DNA from: Aureimonas jatrophae
GTDB taxonomy: Bacteria > Pseudomonadota > Alphaproteobacteria > Rhizobiales > Rhizobiaceae
DNA length: 64,000 bases
Direction of reading: 5' to 3'
NCBI RefSeq assembly: GCF_900104035.1
Contig: NZ_FNIT01000007.1
Span: forward strand, 124,001-188,000
The position numbers were made by a program, and so were the translations under genes. The stretch's first letter is position 1. Each line of letters starts with the position of its first letter. The notes below the pieces were generated by a model. That model saw nothing but the letters and a program-made list of their open reading frames with translations, searched no databases and had not been told where the DNA came from. Positions 56,842-64,000 of this stretch are shown here, piece by piece.

Positions 56842-57003
56842 GACATCCGCTTTCGGGAAGTATGGAACATGGCGGGAGATGTCTTGGAAGGGTCGAAACC
56901 CATCTGACTATGTTGGGCGTCAGCTTTCCATGTGGCGATCGGCACGACCGGCTCGAAATGCGATGATCGGCTTTTACCATCGAAAACAACCATAGCGGAC
57001 GTT
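56842..57003. repeat. dispersed intergenic repeat, copy A
   Basis: Contains CATCCGCTTTCGG near the left edge, TTGGAAGGGTCGA at 56884-56896 and AGCGGACGTTAG at the right edge. The outer parts are inverted relative to each other (CCGCT / AGCGG). The same blocks recur in three other spacers. Confidence 0.6.
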
Positions 57004-57084
57004 AGAGATCGGTATGCCCTCGACGGTTGACCTCGAGGTGTGCTCTTTCCGCGTTGTCAGAGATGCGTTGGGGCGCTGAACGAC

Positions 57085-57984
57085 ATGCCCACGAAAGAAA
57101 TTCTGCGATACGGTATCTACTACGCTCTCATCTATGTTGGCGTGTTGGGCGTCATCTTCGTAGGAGCTACGATCGCCACGTTGTTTTTTGAGTTCCGATC
57201 ATCCCATATGAGTATCGGCGCGCTCATCGGTGCCGCAGGGTTCACCTACCTTCGATTCCTCGAAGACAAGCTCCGCCTTCCAACACCCCGCGAATACTGG
57301 TCGCTTGTCGCTGTCGGTTCCATCATCGTGCTGGTTGTTGACGTTACGCTCAACGCTCTTGTGATCCAATCCACGCAGCGAGCCGGCATCGATAGATTAG
57401 TGTTACTGATCCTCATCGGTTTTCCTCTCTTCAAAGGCGTTCTCGGCAATATGCTCTTTTTCCGAGGGGGCCGCTTCGCCGAGCGCAGTTTGGAGTGGAT
57501 CAAAGCGAAGCAGGCGCTGCGTGGCCCACCCCCTGAACCGCCGTCCAATAGGATGACGTTCGGCGGCATGGGACCGTTTCTCGTCCGCTACTTCGCCGTC
57601 TACATCCCCCTTTATGCACTTACTGAGTGGGTTTCGATCACAAGGGACTTCACGGGTGAATGGGCACTGTCGCTCGCAGTGATGATCATCGCGGCGATCT
57701 GCGCCTTCGCTTACGTCGTCAGGCATCTTGGCCGCCGGCCGACCCGGTCGGAGTATTGGCTTCTCGTCTTTACAAGCGCGGTCTTCGCAACGGTCTTCGA
57801 GTTCGTCGCCAAGCTGGTAATCGACTACTACCGTTTCGACGGCCTGCCGGACGTCGGCACATGGTTCCTGTACATTCTAGTGGGAATCAGCCTCTTCGCC
57901 GCCGTTCATGCCATCGCCTACTCTCGCCCTGTGGCATGGCTTATTCGACCAAGACCGCACTCGACCCATGATGCGAAGGCATGA
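57085..57984 (+). CDS. membrane protein with two ABZJ_00895-like modules
   Basis: A 299-residue protein with about eight helices, built from two similar halves. The first carries AGFTYLRFLEDKLRLPTPREYWSLV and the second AYVVRHLGRRPTRSEYWLLV; each module is normally a separate ~150-residue protein of the ABZJ_00895 family, whose function is unknown. Between the halves is a cytosolic linker (EWIKAKQALRGPPPEPPSN). The ATG at 57085 was chosen over an upstream codon because the family begins close to KEILRYGIYY. It is probably a tandem gene duplication and fusion. Confidence 0.65.
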   Translation: MPTKEILRYGIYYALIYVGVLGVIFVGATIATLFFEFRSSHMSIGALIGAAGFTYLRFLEDKLRLPTPREYWSLVAVGSIIVLVVDVTLNALVIQSTQRAGIDRLVLLILIGFPLFKGVLGNMLFFRGGRFAERSLEWIKAKQALRGPPPEPPSNRMTFGGMGPFLVRYFAVYIPLYALTEWVSITRDFTGEWALSLAVMIIAAICAFAYVVRHLGRRPTRSEYWLLVFTSAVFATVFEFVAKLVIDYYRFDGLPDVGTWFLYILVGISLFAAVHAIAYSRPVAWLIRPRPHSTHDAKA

Positions 57985-57987
57985 AAG

Positions 57988-58134
57988 GCGTCCGCTTTCG
58001 GAACGTAGGTTCGTCGCGTTGGATGGCTTGGAAGGGTCGATTGCGAACGGATCGCTCCCATGCGTCCACTCCACGGCTCAGATCGACTGAGCCCGGTGGT
58101 TTCCGATCGGTATGCTTTCGCCTGCCTTCTGGTG
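57988..58134. repeat. dispersed intergenic repeat, copy B
   Basis: GCGTCCGCTTTCGG is at the left edge and TTGGAAGGGTCGA at 58028-58040. Further right, CCCGGTGGTTTCC and GATCGGTATG match parts of copies D and A. Right edge approximate. Confidence 0.55.
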
Positions 58135-58148
58135 GGAACCAAGATCGG

Positions 58149-58484
58149 TCAGCGTGAAACTTGGACTGTTGATCGGTCCGAATGCGTCGGGATGCTCGGT
58201 TTTTTATTCTCAATGGCTGCCCACAACCCGAATGCGAGCGTCGTGATCACCAAAGTACCAAGAGCGATACCGTGCAATCGGCCAAATTTAGATCTCGAGT
58301 AGTCCCTCATATCTCTTGTGGCTGCGTCTATCGATTTTGGGTTCGATTTCCTCTTTATCGCGAAAACATCTTCGAAATTGCCATTCCTGTAGAGCCTAGT
58401 TACAATTCCCAACCAAAAGCCGAAAAACGCCAACCAAAGCAGAAAGAACGATACGCCGAACGCGATCGCACTTACAGCCTGCAT
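58149..58484 (-). CDS. hypothetical protein with two membrane helices, 111 residues
   Basis: Starts MQAVSAIAFGVSFFLLWLAFFGFWLGIV, then a basic loop (RLYRNGNFEDVFAIKRKSNPK) and a second helix (LHGIALGTLVITTLAFGLWAAIE). No family is recognised. A TTG or GTG a few codons upstream could also start it. It lies between two repeat copies and looks like recent accessory DNA with lower GC than the core. Confidence 0.5.
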   Translation of the reverse strand: MQAVSAIAFGVSFFLLWLAFFGFWLGIVTRLYRNGNFEDVFAIKRKSNPKSIDAATRDMRDYSRSKFGRLHGIALGTLVITTLAFGLWAAIENKKPSIPTHSDRSTVQVSR

Positions 58485-58610
58485 GATCACATGTGGCAAA
58501 CCGCAACCTCCGTGTCTCGAAGTAGATGTTAGGTCGCGGCGAACCTACAGAATGTTCGTCGTTCAGTGCCACCGCGAAGAGCGTGACCTTTCTCCCTCGA
58601 ATGCGAAATG

Positions 58611-58708
58611 CGTCCGCTTTCGATAGAAATGAGCGCCCCTTGAGCGTCTCAGAAGGGTCGAAAGCGGTCGGTCCGCCTTGGATCCGATCACGCATTTGAG
58701 CGGACGTT
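58611..58708. repeat. dispersed intergenic repeat, copy C
   Basis: CGTCCGCTTTCG opens the copy, AGAAGGGTCGAAAGCGG is at 58651-58667 and TGAGCGGACGTT closes it, making an inverted-repeat-bounded unit of about 98 bases. Its right end runs into the 3' end of the MFS gene and encodes that protein's last residues (NVRSNA) and stop. Confidence 0.65.
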
Positions 58709-59938
58709 CGTCACCGTCGGCGGCAAGTGACGATCGGACCTTCGGCGCAACAGGAGCCCGACGGTGGTGAAGGCGAGGACCGCCCCGCACCCGAGGAGCG
58801 ACGTGACCAGCAGACCGCCGGTGACGCCCATCCAGTCCGTCGCCAGGGCGAAGGCGAACGGCGCCGCCGAGCCGACGATCAGCCGAATGGACGTGACGCG
58901 CCCCTGCAACGCGCCGTACCCCTCGGGGCCGAAGAGCGCGAGCGGCAGGGTGCCCCCAACGATGCTGTAGAGACCGTTTCCGAGGCCGAACAGAGCAGCG
59001 AAGACGGCGGCCCCAGCGGTGGATGGCGCGGTGGCCGCGAGGAGGACCAGGGAGACGGGCAGAAGGGCGGCGGAGATCACCGCAAGCGCCAGCGGGGACA
59101 GGTCCCGCCCGAACACCATGAGGGTGAATCGGCCCGCGACCTGCGCCGGCCCGAACACCGCGCTGACCATCACGCCCGCGAGCCCCAGCCCAAGCGCTGA
59201 GATGATTGGCAGCATGTGGACCAGCACGGACGAGACCACGAGGCTCTGGAAGGCGAAGGCGACGCCCATCAGGAGGAAGGCCCGGGACCGAAGGGACAGC
59301 GGCACGAGGCCCCTCGCGGGGACGACGCGGGCAACGGGTTCAGCCTCAGCCGCTGCGAGCGGCCGGGCCTCCGGCCGGCGGGCCAGCCATAAGTGGATAG
59401 GCAGGCATACCGCAACGTTCATAGCCGCGAAGACGAGGTAGACCTCGCGCCACGCCATCGTCTCGTGCAGCCATGTCGTGAGGGGCCAGAACAGGGTCGA
59501 GGCGAACCCGGCGATCAAGGTGAGGTACAAGATGTTCCGCTGCGCCGTCCCCGGGTGACGCTGGACCAGCAGGGGGAAGGCCGCCCCGTACTGGACGAAG
59601 GTGGACGCGACCTCGATCGCGATGAGGGCGAGGACGAAGGCGGGGGCGTCCGGAGCGAGGGCGGCGGCGGCCAGCGCAACGGCGGCCGCGACGGACCCCG
59701 CGGCCATGACGCGACCGGCGCCGAAGCGGTCAAGCCAGCGCCCCGTCCAAGGCGCGACCAGCCCGCCCGTGAGCAGTGCGACGGTGAGGGCGCCGAACAC
59801 CCACTCGGTCGGCCACCCGATGTCTTGCGCCATCGCCGGGGCGAGAATGCCGAAGCTGTAGTAGAGGGTCCCGTAGCCGACGATCTGGCTGACCCCGAGG
59901 GCAGCGATGTCCGCCCAGGCGCCGCGCGCGTCCTTCAT
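58688..59938 (-). CDS. MFS transporter of the arsenic operon
   Basis: A 416-residue major-facilitator protein with 12 helices. Motif A-like [13 protein letters not shown] and [20 protein letters not shown] are seen. It overlaps the arsB stop by four bases and is the last gene of the ars operon, so it probably exports an arsenic compound (for example an organoarsenical) or a related oxyanion; ArsJ- and ArsK-type MFS pumps have such roles, but the subtype cannot be set. The C-terminus is formed by repeat copy C. Confidence 0.82.
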   Translation of the reverse strand: MKDARGAWADIAALGVSQIVGYGTLYYSFGILAPAMAQDIGWPTEWVFGALTVALLTGGLVAPWTGRWLDRFGAGRVMAAGSVAAAVALAAAALAPDAPAFVLALIAIEVASTFVQYGAAFPLLVQRHPGTAQRNILYLTLIAGFASTLFWPLTTWLHETMAWREVYLVFAAMNVAVCLPIHLWLARRPEARPLAAAEAEPVARVVPARGLVPLSLRSRAFLLMGVAFAFQSLVVSSVLVHMLPIISALGLGLAGVMVSAVFGPAQVAGRFTLMVFGRDLSPLALAVISAALLPVSLVLLAATAPSTAGAAVFAALFGLGNGLYSIVGGTLPLALFGPEGYGALQGRVTSIRLIVGSAAPFAFALATDWMGVTGGLLVTSLLGCGAVLAFTTVGLLLRRRSDRHLPPTVTNVRSNA

Positions 59939-61245
59939 GGGGACGACACGATCGGGAGCCACACCCAGAGGGCGACGAGCGTCGCCAGCAGCACGGGCGG
60001 CGTCAGGACGAGGCCGACCCGCATGTACTGCCCCCAGGTGATCCGCTGCCCCTTGCCCGAGAGGACGTGAAGCCACAGGAGGGTCGCGAGCGATCCGATC
60101 GGCGTGAGCTTCGGGCCGAGGTCGTTCCCGACGACGTTGGCGTAGACCATGAGCTCGCGGGTGAGCGGCGCCACGTCCGCCCGGTCGATGGCGAGCGCCC
60201 CGACGAGGGTCGCGGGCATGTTGTTCATGACGGAGGCGAGCGCCGCCACGACGAATCCCGTGCCGACGGTGGCGATAAACGTCCCTTGCTCGCCAAGCCA
60301 GCGCAGGACACCCGCCGCGATGTCGGTCAGACCGGCGTTCCCGAGGCCGTAGACGACGAGGTACATGCCGATCGAGAAGAGGACGATCTGCCATGGCGCG
60401 CCGCGCAGGACCTTGGCCAAGTCGACCACCGCACCGCGTCCGCCGGAGAGCCATCGTCCCGCGACCGCCATGAGCACGAGGGCGGCGGCGCTGGTGACGA
60501 AGGCAATCGGCACGCCGAGCGGCCCCGTCACGAAGTAGGCGACGAGCAGGAGCCCGAGGAGCGGGAACGCGGCGTGGAAGACTGCCGGATCGCGGATCGC
60601 GCTGCCGGGAGCCTCGAGCCGTCCGATGTCGTAGGTCGCCGGGATGTCCTTCCGGAAGTAGGCCCATAGGACGAGGAGCGTCGCGGCCAGCGAGACGAGG
60701 TTTACCGGCGCCATGACCGCGGCGTAGCGGCCGAAGGACACGTCGAAGAAGTTCGCGGTGACGATGTTCACGAGGTTCGACACCACGAGCGGCAGGCTGG
60801 TCGTGTCGGCGACGAACCCGCAGGCTACGACGAAGGCGAGCGCCCCGGCCGGCGGGAAGTCGAGGCGCAGGAGGATGGCGAGCACGATCGGGGTGAGGAG
60901 CAGCGCGGCCCCGTCGTTGGCGAAGACGGCGGCGATGGCGGCACCGAGCACGACGACGAGCGGGAACAGCCGCCGCCCGTTGCCCCCGCCCCAGCGGGCG
61001 ACGTGGAGTGCGGCCCAGGCGAAGAACCCGGCCTCGTCGAGGACCAGCGAGATGACGATCAGCGCGACGAAGGTGAACGTCGCGTCCCAGACGATCTCCC
61101 AGACCAACCCGACATCGCCCCAGCCGACGACGCCGCTCGCCAGGGCGACTGCGGCGCCGGCCAGCGCCGACCATCCGATGCCGAGGCCCCGGGGCTGCCA
61201 GATGACGAGGACGAGGGTGGCGACGAAGATCGCGAGGGCGAGCAT
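59935..61245 (-). CDS. arsB: arsenite efflux permease ArsB
   Basis: A 436-residue inner-membrane arsenite/antimonite extruder of the ArsB/NhaD superfamily with about 12 helices. Conserved blocks include [36 protein letters not shown] and the terminal [24 protein letters not shown]. It pumps arsenite formed by ArsC. No arsA ATPase is present, so it would be driven by the membrane potential. The gene starts 22 bases after the arsH stop. Confidence 0.95.
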   Translation of the reverse strand: MLALAIFVATLVLVIWQPRGLGIGWSALAGAAVALASGVVGWGDVGLVWEIVWDATFTFVALIVISLVLDEAGFFAWAALHVARWGGGNGRRLFPLVVVLGAAIAAVFANDGAALLLTPIVLAILLRLDFPPAGALAFVVACGFVADTTSLPLVVSNLVNIVTANFFDVSFGRYAAVMAPVNLVSLAATLLVLWAYFRKDIPATYDIGRLEAPGSAIRDPAVFHAAFPLLGLLLVAYFVTGPLGVPIAFVTSAAALVLMAVAGRWLSGGRGAVVDLAKVLRGAPWQIVLFSIGMYLVVYGLGNAGLTDIAAGVLRWLGEQGTFIATVGTGFVVAALASVMNNMPATLVGALAIDRADVAPLTRELMVYANVVGNDLGPKLTPIGSLATLLWLHVLSGKGQRITWGQYMRVGLVLTPPVLLATLVALWVWLPIVSSP

Positions 61246-61267
61246 GGACGGTCCGGGGACAGGAGGA

Positions 61268-61993
61268 TCAGAGGGTGCGCTGGTTCACGCGCTCGGATAG
61301 CTTCTCCGCGCTCTCGACGCGCTCGGAGTAGCGGTCCGTGAGGTAGTCCGACCGTCCGCGCACCAGCCAAGTGAACTTCACCAGTTCTTCGCAGACGTCG
61401 ACGACGCGCTGGTAGAGGGCGGACGGCTTCATGCGTCCCGCCTCATCGAACTCGAGGAACGCCTTCGGGACCGACGACTGGTTGGGGATCGTCACCATGC
61501 GCATCCAGCGGCCGAGGATGCGCATCTGGTTCACGGCGTTGAAGGACTGCGAGCCGCCCGATACCTCCATGACGGCCAGCGTCTTGCCCTGCGTCGGACG
61601 CTTGGCGCCGAGCGCCAGGGGTATCCAGTCGATCTGCGCCTTCATGATCCCGGTCATCGCGCCATGCCGCTCCGGGCTGACCCAGACCATGCCCTCGGAC
61701 CAGTCGGCGAGGTCGCGCAGTTCCGCGACCTTCGGATGGTCGGGCTCCGCCCCGTCGGGGAGCGGCAGGCCGCGGGGGTCGAAGGTGCGCACGTCGCAGC
61801 CGAACCAGCTCAGCAGGCGGCCGGCCTCCTCGGACAGGAGGCGGGAGTAGGACCGCTCACGGATCGAGCCGTAGAGGACAAGGATGCGCGGCGGATGCGT
61901 CGGGGCACCCGGGCCGACCAGCGCATCGACGTCGATCGGGCGAAGCTGGTCGAGGTCGATGCTCGGCAGGTCGATGGCGCCGGTATCCGTCAC
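61268..61993 (-). CDS. arsH: arsenical resistance flavoprotein ArsH
   Basis: A 241-residue NADPH-dependent FMN protein of the flavodoxin fold: [22 protein letters not shown], the FMN-contacting [19 protein letters not shown], and [26 protein letters not shown]. ArsH oxidises trivalent organoarsenicals and reduces some metals and dyes. The ATG overlaps the arsC stop by four bases. Confidence 0.96.
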   Translation of the reverse strand: MTDTGAIDLPSIDLDQLRPIDVDALVGPGAPTHPPRILVLYGSIRERSYSRLLSEEAGRLLSWFGCDVRTFDPRGLPLPDGAEPDHPKVAELRDLADWSEGMVWVSPERHGAMTGIMKAQIDWIPLALGAKRPTQGKTLAVMEVSGGSQSFNAVNQMRILGRWMRMVTIPNQSSVPKAFLEFDEAGRMKPSALYQRVVDVCEELVKFTWLVRGRSDYLTDRYSERVESAEKLSERVNQRTL

Positions 61994-62403
61994 GCTGCCG
62001 CTCCGGATGGGGCCACGACCTCCCCGTCCTCCTTCGTGAAGGTGGCGACGGGGTTGGAAAGGAGCGACAGCACCTTCTCCGACGGGCGGCAGAGCGCGGC
62101 GGCCTTGCCGGTCACGACGATCGGACGGTTGATCAGGATCGGGTGCTCGATCATCGCGGCCAAAAGTTCTTCGTCCGTCAGCTCCGTGTCGGCGAGGCCA
62201 AGCTCGGCATAGGGCGTCCCCTTCTCCCGCAGGATGTCCCGCGGCTTCAGGCCCATCATGTCGAGGAGTTCGGCGAGGACCTCGCGGCTCGGCGGGTCCT
62301 TCAGGTACTCGATCACCTGCGGATCCTCGCCGGACTGCCGGATCATCTCCAGCGTGTTGCGCGACGTGCCGCAGGCGGGGTTGTGGTAGATGGTGACGGT
62401 CAC
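61990..62403 (-). CDS. arsC: arsenate reductase ArsC (glutaredoxin-coupled type)
   Basis: A 137-residue enzyme that reduces arsenate to arsenite. The reactive cysteine is Cys11 in [12 protein letters not shown], and the arginine-bearing [25 protein letters not shown] closes the active site. The GTG start ([12 protein letters not shown]) overlaps the arsR stop by four bases and gives the normal length; the longer open frame is arsR in another phase. Confidence 0.95.
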   Translation of the reverse strand: MTVTIYHNPACGTSRNTLEMIRQSGEDPQVIEYLKDPPSREVLAELLDMMGLKPRDILREKGTPYAELGLADTELTDEELLAAMIEHPILINRPIVVTGKAAALCRPSEKVLSLLSNPVATFTKEDGEVVAPSGAAA

Positions 62404-62753
62404 GAGCAGATCTCCGACGAGCAGGACGGGGCGAGAAGGTCGGCGCCGAGGCTCCCGCAAATCTCCGGGTTCCCCGAACAGCAGTCCTCGGTCAGGAAGG
62501 CGAGGAGCTGGCGCATGTCGTCGTAGCTCGCCGCGTAAAGGATGCGGCGGCCGTCGCGCCACGAGCGCAGGAGCTTGGCGCGCTCCAGCGTGGCGAGGTG
62601 GAAGCTCATCCGCGTCGGCGGGATGGATAGCGCCTCGGCGATCTCTCCGGACGGCATTCCGTTCGGGCCGGCCCGGACGAGCATCCGGAAGGCCGCGAGA
62701 CGGTCGGCATGGGCAAGGGCGGACAGGGCCGCAACGGCTGTGGCGTCGTTCAT
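62400..62753 (-). CDS. arsR: arsenic-responsive repressor ArsR
   Basis: A 117-residue winged-helix regulator and first gene of the operon. The DNA-reading helix is [28 protein letters not shown]. Arsenite ligands are probably Cys91, Cys92 and Cys99 in [12 protein letters not shown], the C-terminal arrangement known from one ArsR subgroup; two more cysteines (111 and 116) lie in the tail. Arsenite binding releases the repressor from its own promoter. Confidence 0.95.
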   Translation of the reverse strand: MNDATAVAALSALAHADRLAAFRMLVRAGPNGMPSGEIAEALSIPPTRMSFHLATLERAKLLRSWRDGRRILYAASYDDMRQLLAFLTEDCCSGNPEICGSLGADLLAPSCSSEICS

Positions 62754-62792
62754 CCCTGCGATATTGCAAACATCGTTGTAGTGTTCAAGGGT
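62754..62792 (-). promoter_or_regulatory. candidate ars promoter and operator
   Basis: On the minus strand TTGAAC is followed 16-17 bases later by CAATAT(C), close to the start codon, so the mRNA leader is very short or absent. The spacer contains the imperfect inverted repeat ACACTACAACGATGT, a plausible ArsR site. No clear ribosome site precedes the arsR ATG. Confidence 0.45.
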
Positions 62793-62840
62793 GTTGGGCC
62801 ATATCTGCTATCGGGAGGGATGCCGGCAACGATGGATGTT

Positions 62841-62960
62841 TTGGAAGGGTCGATGGCGGGCAGACCGCTTCCGGGCGTCCGCTTTCGTGGAGCTGATCGG
62901 CGAGACCGGGTGGTTTCCTGCTAGTCCGCTTTGGAACGCGGTCCAGTCGAAGCGGACGTT
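62841..62960. repeat. dispersed intergenic repeat, copy D
   Basis: TTGGAAGGGTCGA (62841-62853) precedes CGTCCGCTTTCG (62876-62887), and CGAAGCGGACGTT closes the copy at 62960. The block order differs from copies A and C, so the repeat is modular. It occupies much of the spacer between arsR and the PAS sensor; no gene is seen in that 370-base spacer. Confidence 0.6.
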
Positions 62961-63123
62961 GGCCACGGATTGAACACGTGGGCTTGGCCCCGCCCGGAAG
63001 CAGGCGTGCCGAACCCTTGCCGCTGACCACACTGCTCGCTTGAATACGGAGCGTCGACGAAGCAAAGGTCGTACGAGATCAACTGTCCGCGAGCGATCAA
63101 GCTGCGACTTTGGACGCCTGGAA

Positions 63124-64000
63124 ATGAGACGCGACGAACCCGCCTACAGTCCGGCCCGCGACCGGCAGATCATCCAGAGCATCACCGAGTTCGCAATCAT
63201 CGCTACAGATCGCGAGGGCATCGTCACCGATTGGAACGCGGGTGCCGAGCAGATCCTTGGATGGTCGGCCCGGGAGATGGTTGGACGCACTGCGGAACTC
63301 TTCTTCACGCCTGAGGATCGCAAGGGCGGACGCGCGTTCAAGGAGATGACCATCGCGCTGGAAACGGGGCGTGCCCTCGACGAACGCTGGCATCTCAAGA
63401 GTGATGGAAGCCGCTTCTGGGCCAGTGGCGAGATGATGCCGCTTCGCGATGATGATGATCGGCACATCGGCTTCGTGAAGGTTCTGCGAGACCGGACAGA
63501 CTATGCCGTCGCACAACGGGCGCGCCGCGATGACCAGGAGCAGCTCGAGGCGATCTTCTCGCAGTCGCCGTCCTTCATGGCCCTTCTGCGTGGGCCAGAG
63601 CATCGGTTCGAACGCGCCAATCCGGGCTACGTGAAGCTTGTCGGCGGGCGTGACGTCGTGGGACGAACGGTTGCTGAGGCATTGCCCGAGGCGGTGGCAC
63701 AGGGATTCATCGACCTCTTGGACGATGTGTACCGACGCGGCCAGCCTCACCACGCGACGGAGACGCCGATCACGCTCCAAGCCAGCCCCGACGTCCCGGC
63801 CGAGCACCTCTTTCTCGACTTCGTTTACCAGCCGATCCGCGACGCGGACGGGTCGGTCGTCGGTATCTTCGTGGAAGGCGTCGACGTCACCGAACGGGTT
63901 GCCGGTGCCCGCCGTCTCCGGGAGGCCGAGGACAGGTATCGGGCGCTTGCCGAGAACGTTGACGTCGGCATGTGCGTCATCGAGATGAAGTTCGATGGGG
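63124..64000 (+). CDS. PAS-domain sensor protein, probably histidine kinase (cut by window edge)
   Basis: At least 292 residues, running off the window. Starts MRRDEPAYSPARDRQIIQS, then a first PAS domain (EFAIIATDREGIVTDWNAGAEQILGWSAREMVGRT with the PAC tail GFVKVLRDRTD), a second PAS domain (LEAIFSQSPSFMALLRGPEHRFERANPGYVKLVG) and the beginning of a third (AEDRYRALAENVDVGMCVIEMKFDG). Such PAS arrays commonly precede a histidine kinase or a diguanylate cyclase; the output domain lies outside. It is transcribed away from the ars operon. Confidence 0.85.
   Translation, partial: MRRDEPAYSPARDRQIIQSITEFAIIATDREGIVTDWNAGAEQILGWSAREMVGRTAELFFTPEDRKGGRAFKEMTIALETGRALDERWHLKSDGSRFWASGEMMPLRDDDDRHIGFVKVLRDRTDYAVAQRARRDDQEQLEAIFSQSPSFMALLRGPEHRFERANPGYVKLVGGRDVVGRTVAEALPEAVAQGFIDLLDDVYRRGQPHHATETPITLQASPDVPAEHLFLDFVYQPIRDADGSVVGIFVEGVDVTERVAGARRLREAEDRYRALAENVDVGMCVIEMKFDG

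Overview
The window is high-GC bacterial DNA whose gene order points to an alphaproteobacterium of the order Hyphomicrobiales (Rhizobiales). The run mnmE, mnmG, rsmG, parA, parB, holA, lptE, leuS, the rsmB / heparinase-like / purH trio, an SDHAF4-like protein, an ExoD protein and a BON protein with an SWFGD motif are all typical of that order. A family such as Aurantimonadaceae would fit but cannot be fixed from sequence alone. Three near-consensus ParB sites (parS) lie within 26 kb of parAB, so this is chromosome, probably near the replication origin.

Bases 1-36,974 are mostly core genome. First come tRNA modification (mnmE, mnmG), 16S rRNA methylation (rsmG), chromosome partition (parA, parB), a DCC-family protein, and the minus-strand leuS-lptE-holA operon. 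Next are an ExoD-like protein, a BON protein, a YggS-type PLP protein, an AI-2E-family permease, acetyl-CoA synthetase, an orphan galactitol-type PTS (IIC-IIA-IIB), a chromate transporter, a PIG-L-type hydrolase, a MarR regulator with a flavin monooxygenase, and an NAD-binding epimerase. They are followed by an EmrAB-type pump, a cyclopropane-fatty-acid-synthase-like methyltransferase, a guanidinium exporter behind a guanidine-II riboswitch, a thermonuclease-like protein, htpX, rsmB, a heparinase II/III-family protein and purH. A 0.2-kb transcription unit near 20.2-20.4 kb encodes a 25-residue peptide behind an unusually long Shine-Dalgarno match.

Bases 36,975-58,550 are accessory DNA: IS remnants (IS5 type near 38.8-39.0 kb, IS3 type at 39.46-40.81 kb), hypothetical genes and a compact envelope-defence cluster. 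The cluster holds a four-gene operon (metallo-beta-lactamase-fold hydrolase, membrane-anchored FAH-fold protein, ABC ATPase, ABC-2 permease), an RND pump with its adaptor, an OmpR-type two-component system, a MipA/OmpV outer-membrane protein and an isoprenylcysteine-methyltransferase-like membrane enzyme. Three of these units share the same promoter layout: GCAAC-N5-GCAAC on the sense strand, 32 bases, then a TA-starting -10-like hexamer. The linked response regulator therefore probably controls a local regulon, and this is the most novel system in the window.

Bases 58,688-62,753 are an arsenic operon, arsR-arsC-arsH-arsB-MFS. The window ends inside a PAS-domain sensor gene. Copies of a dispersed intergenic repeat occur only between 56.8 and 63.0 kb.
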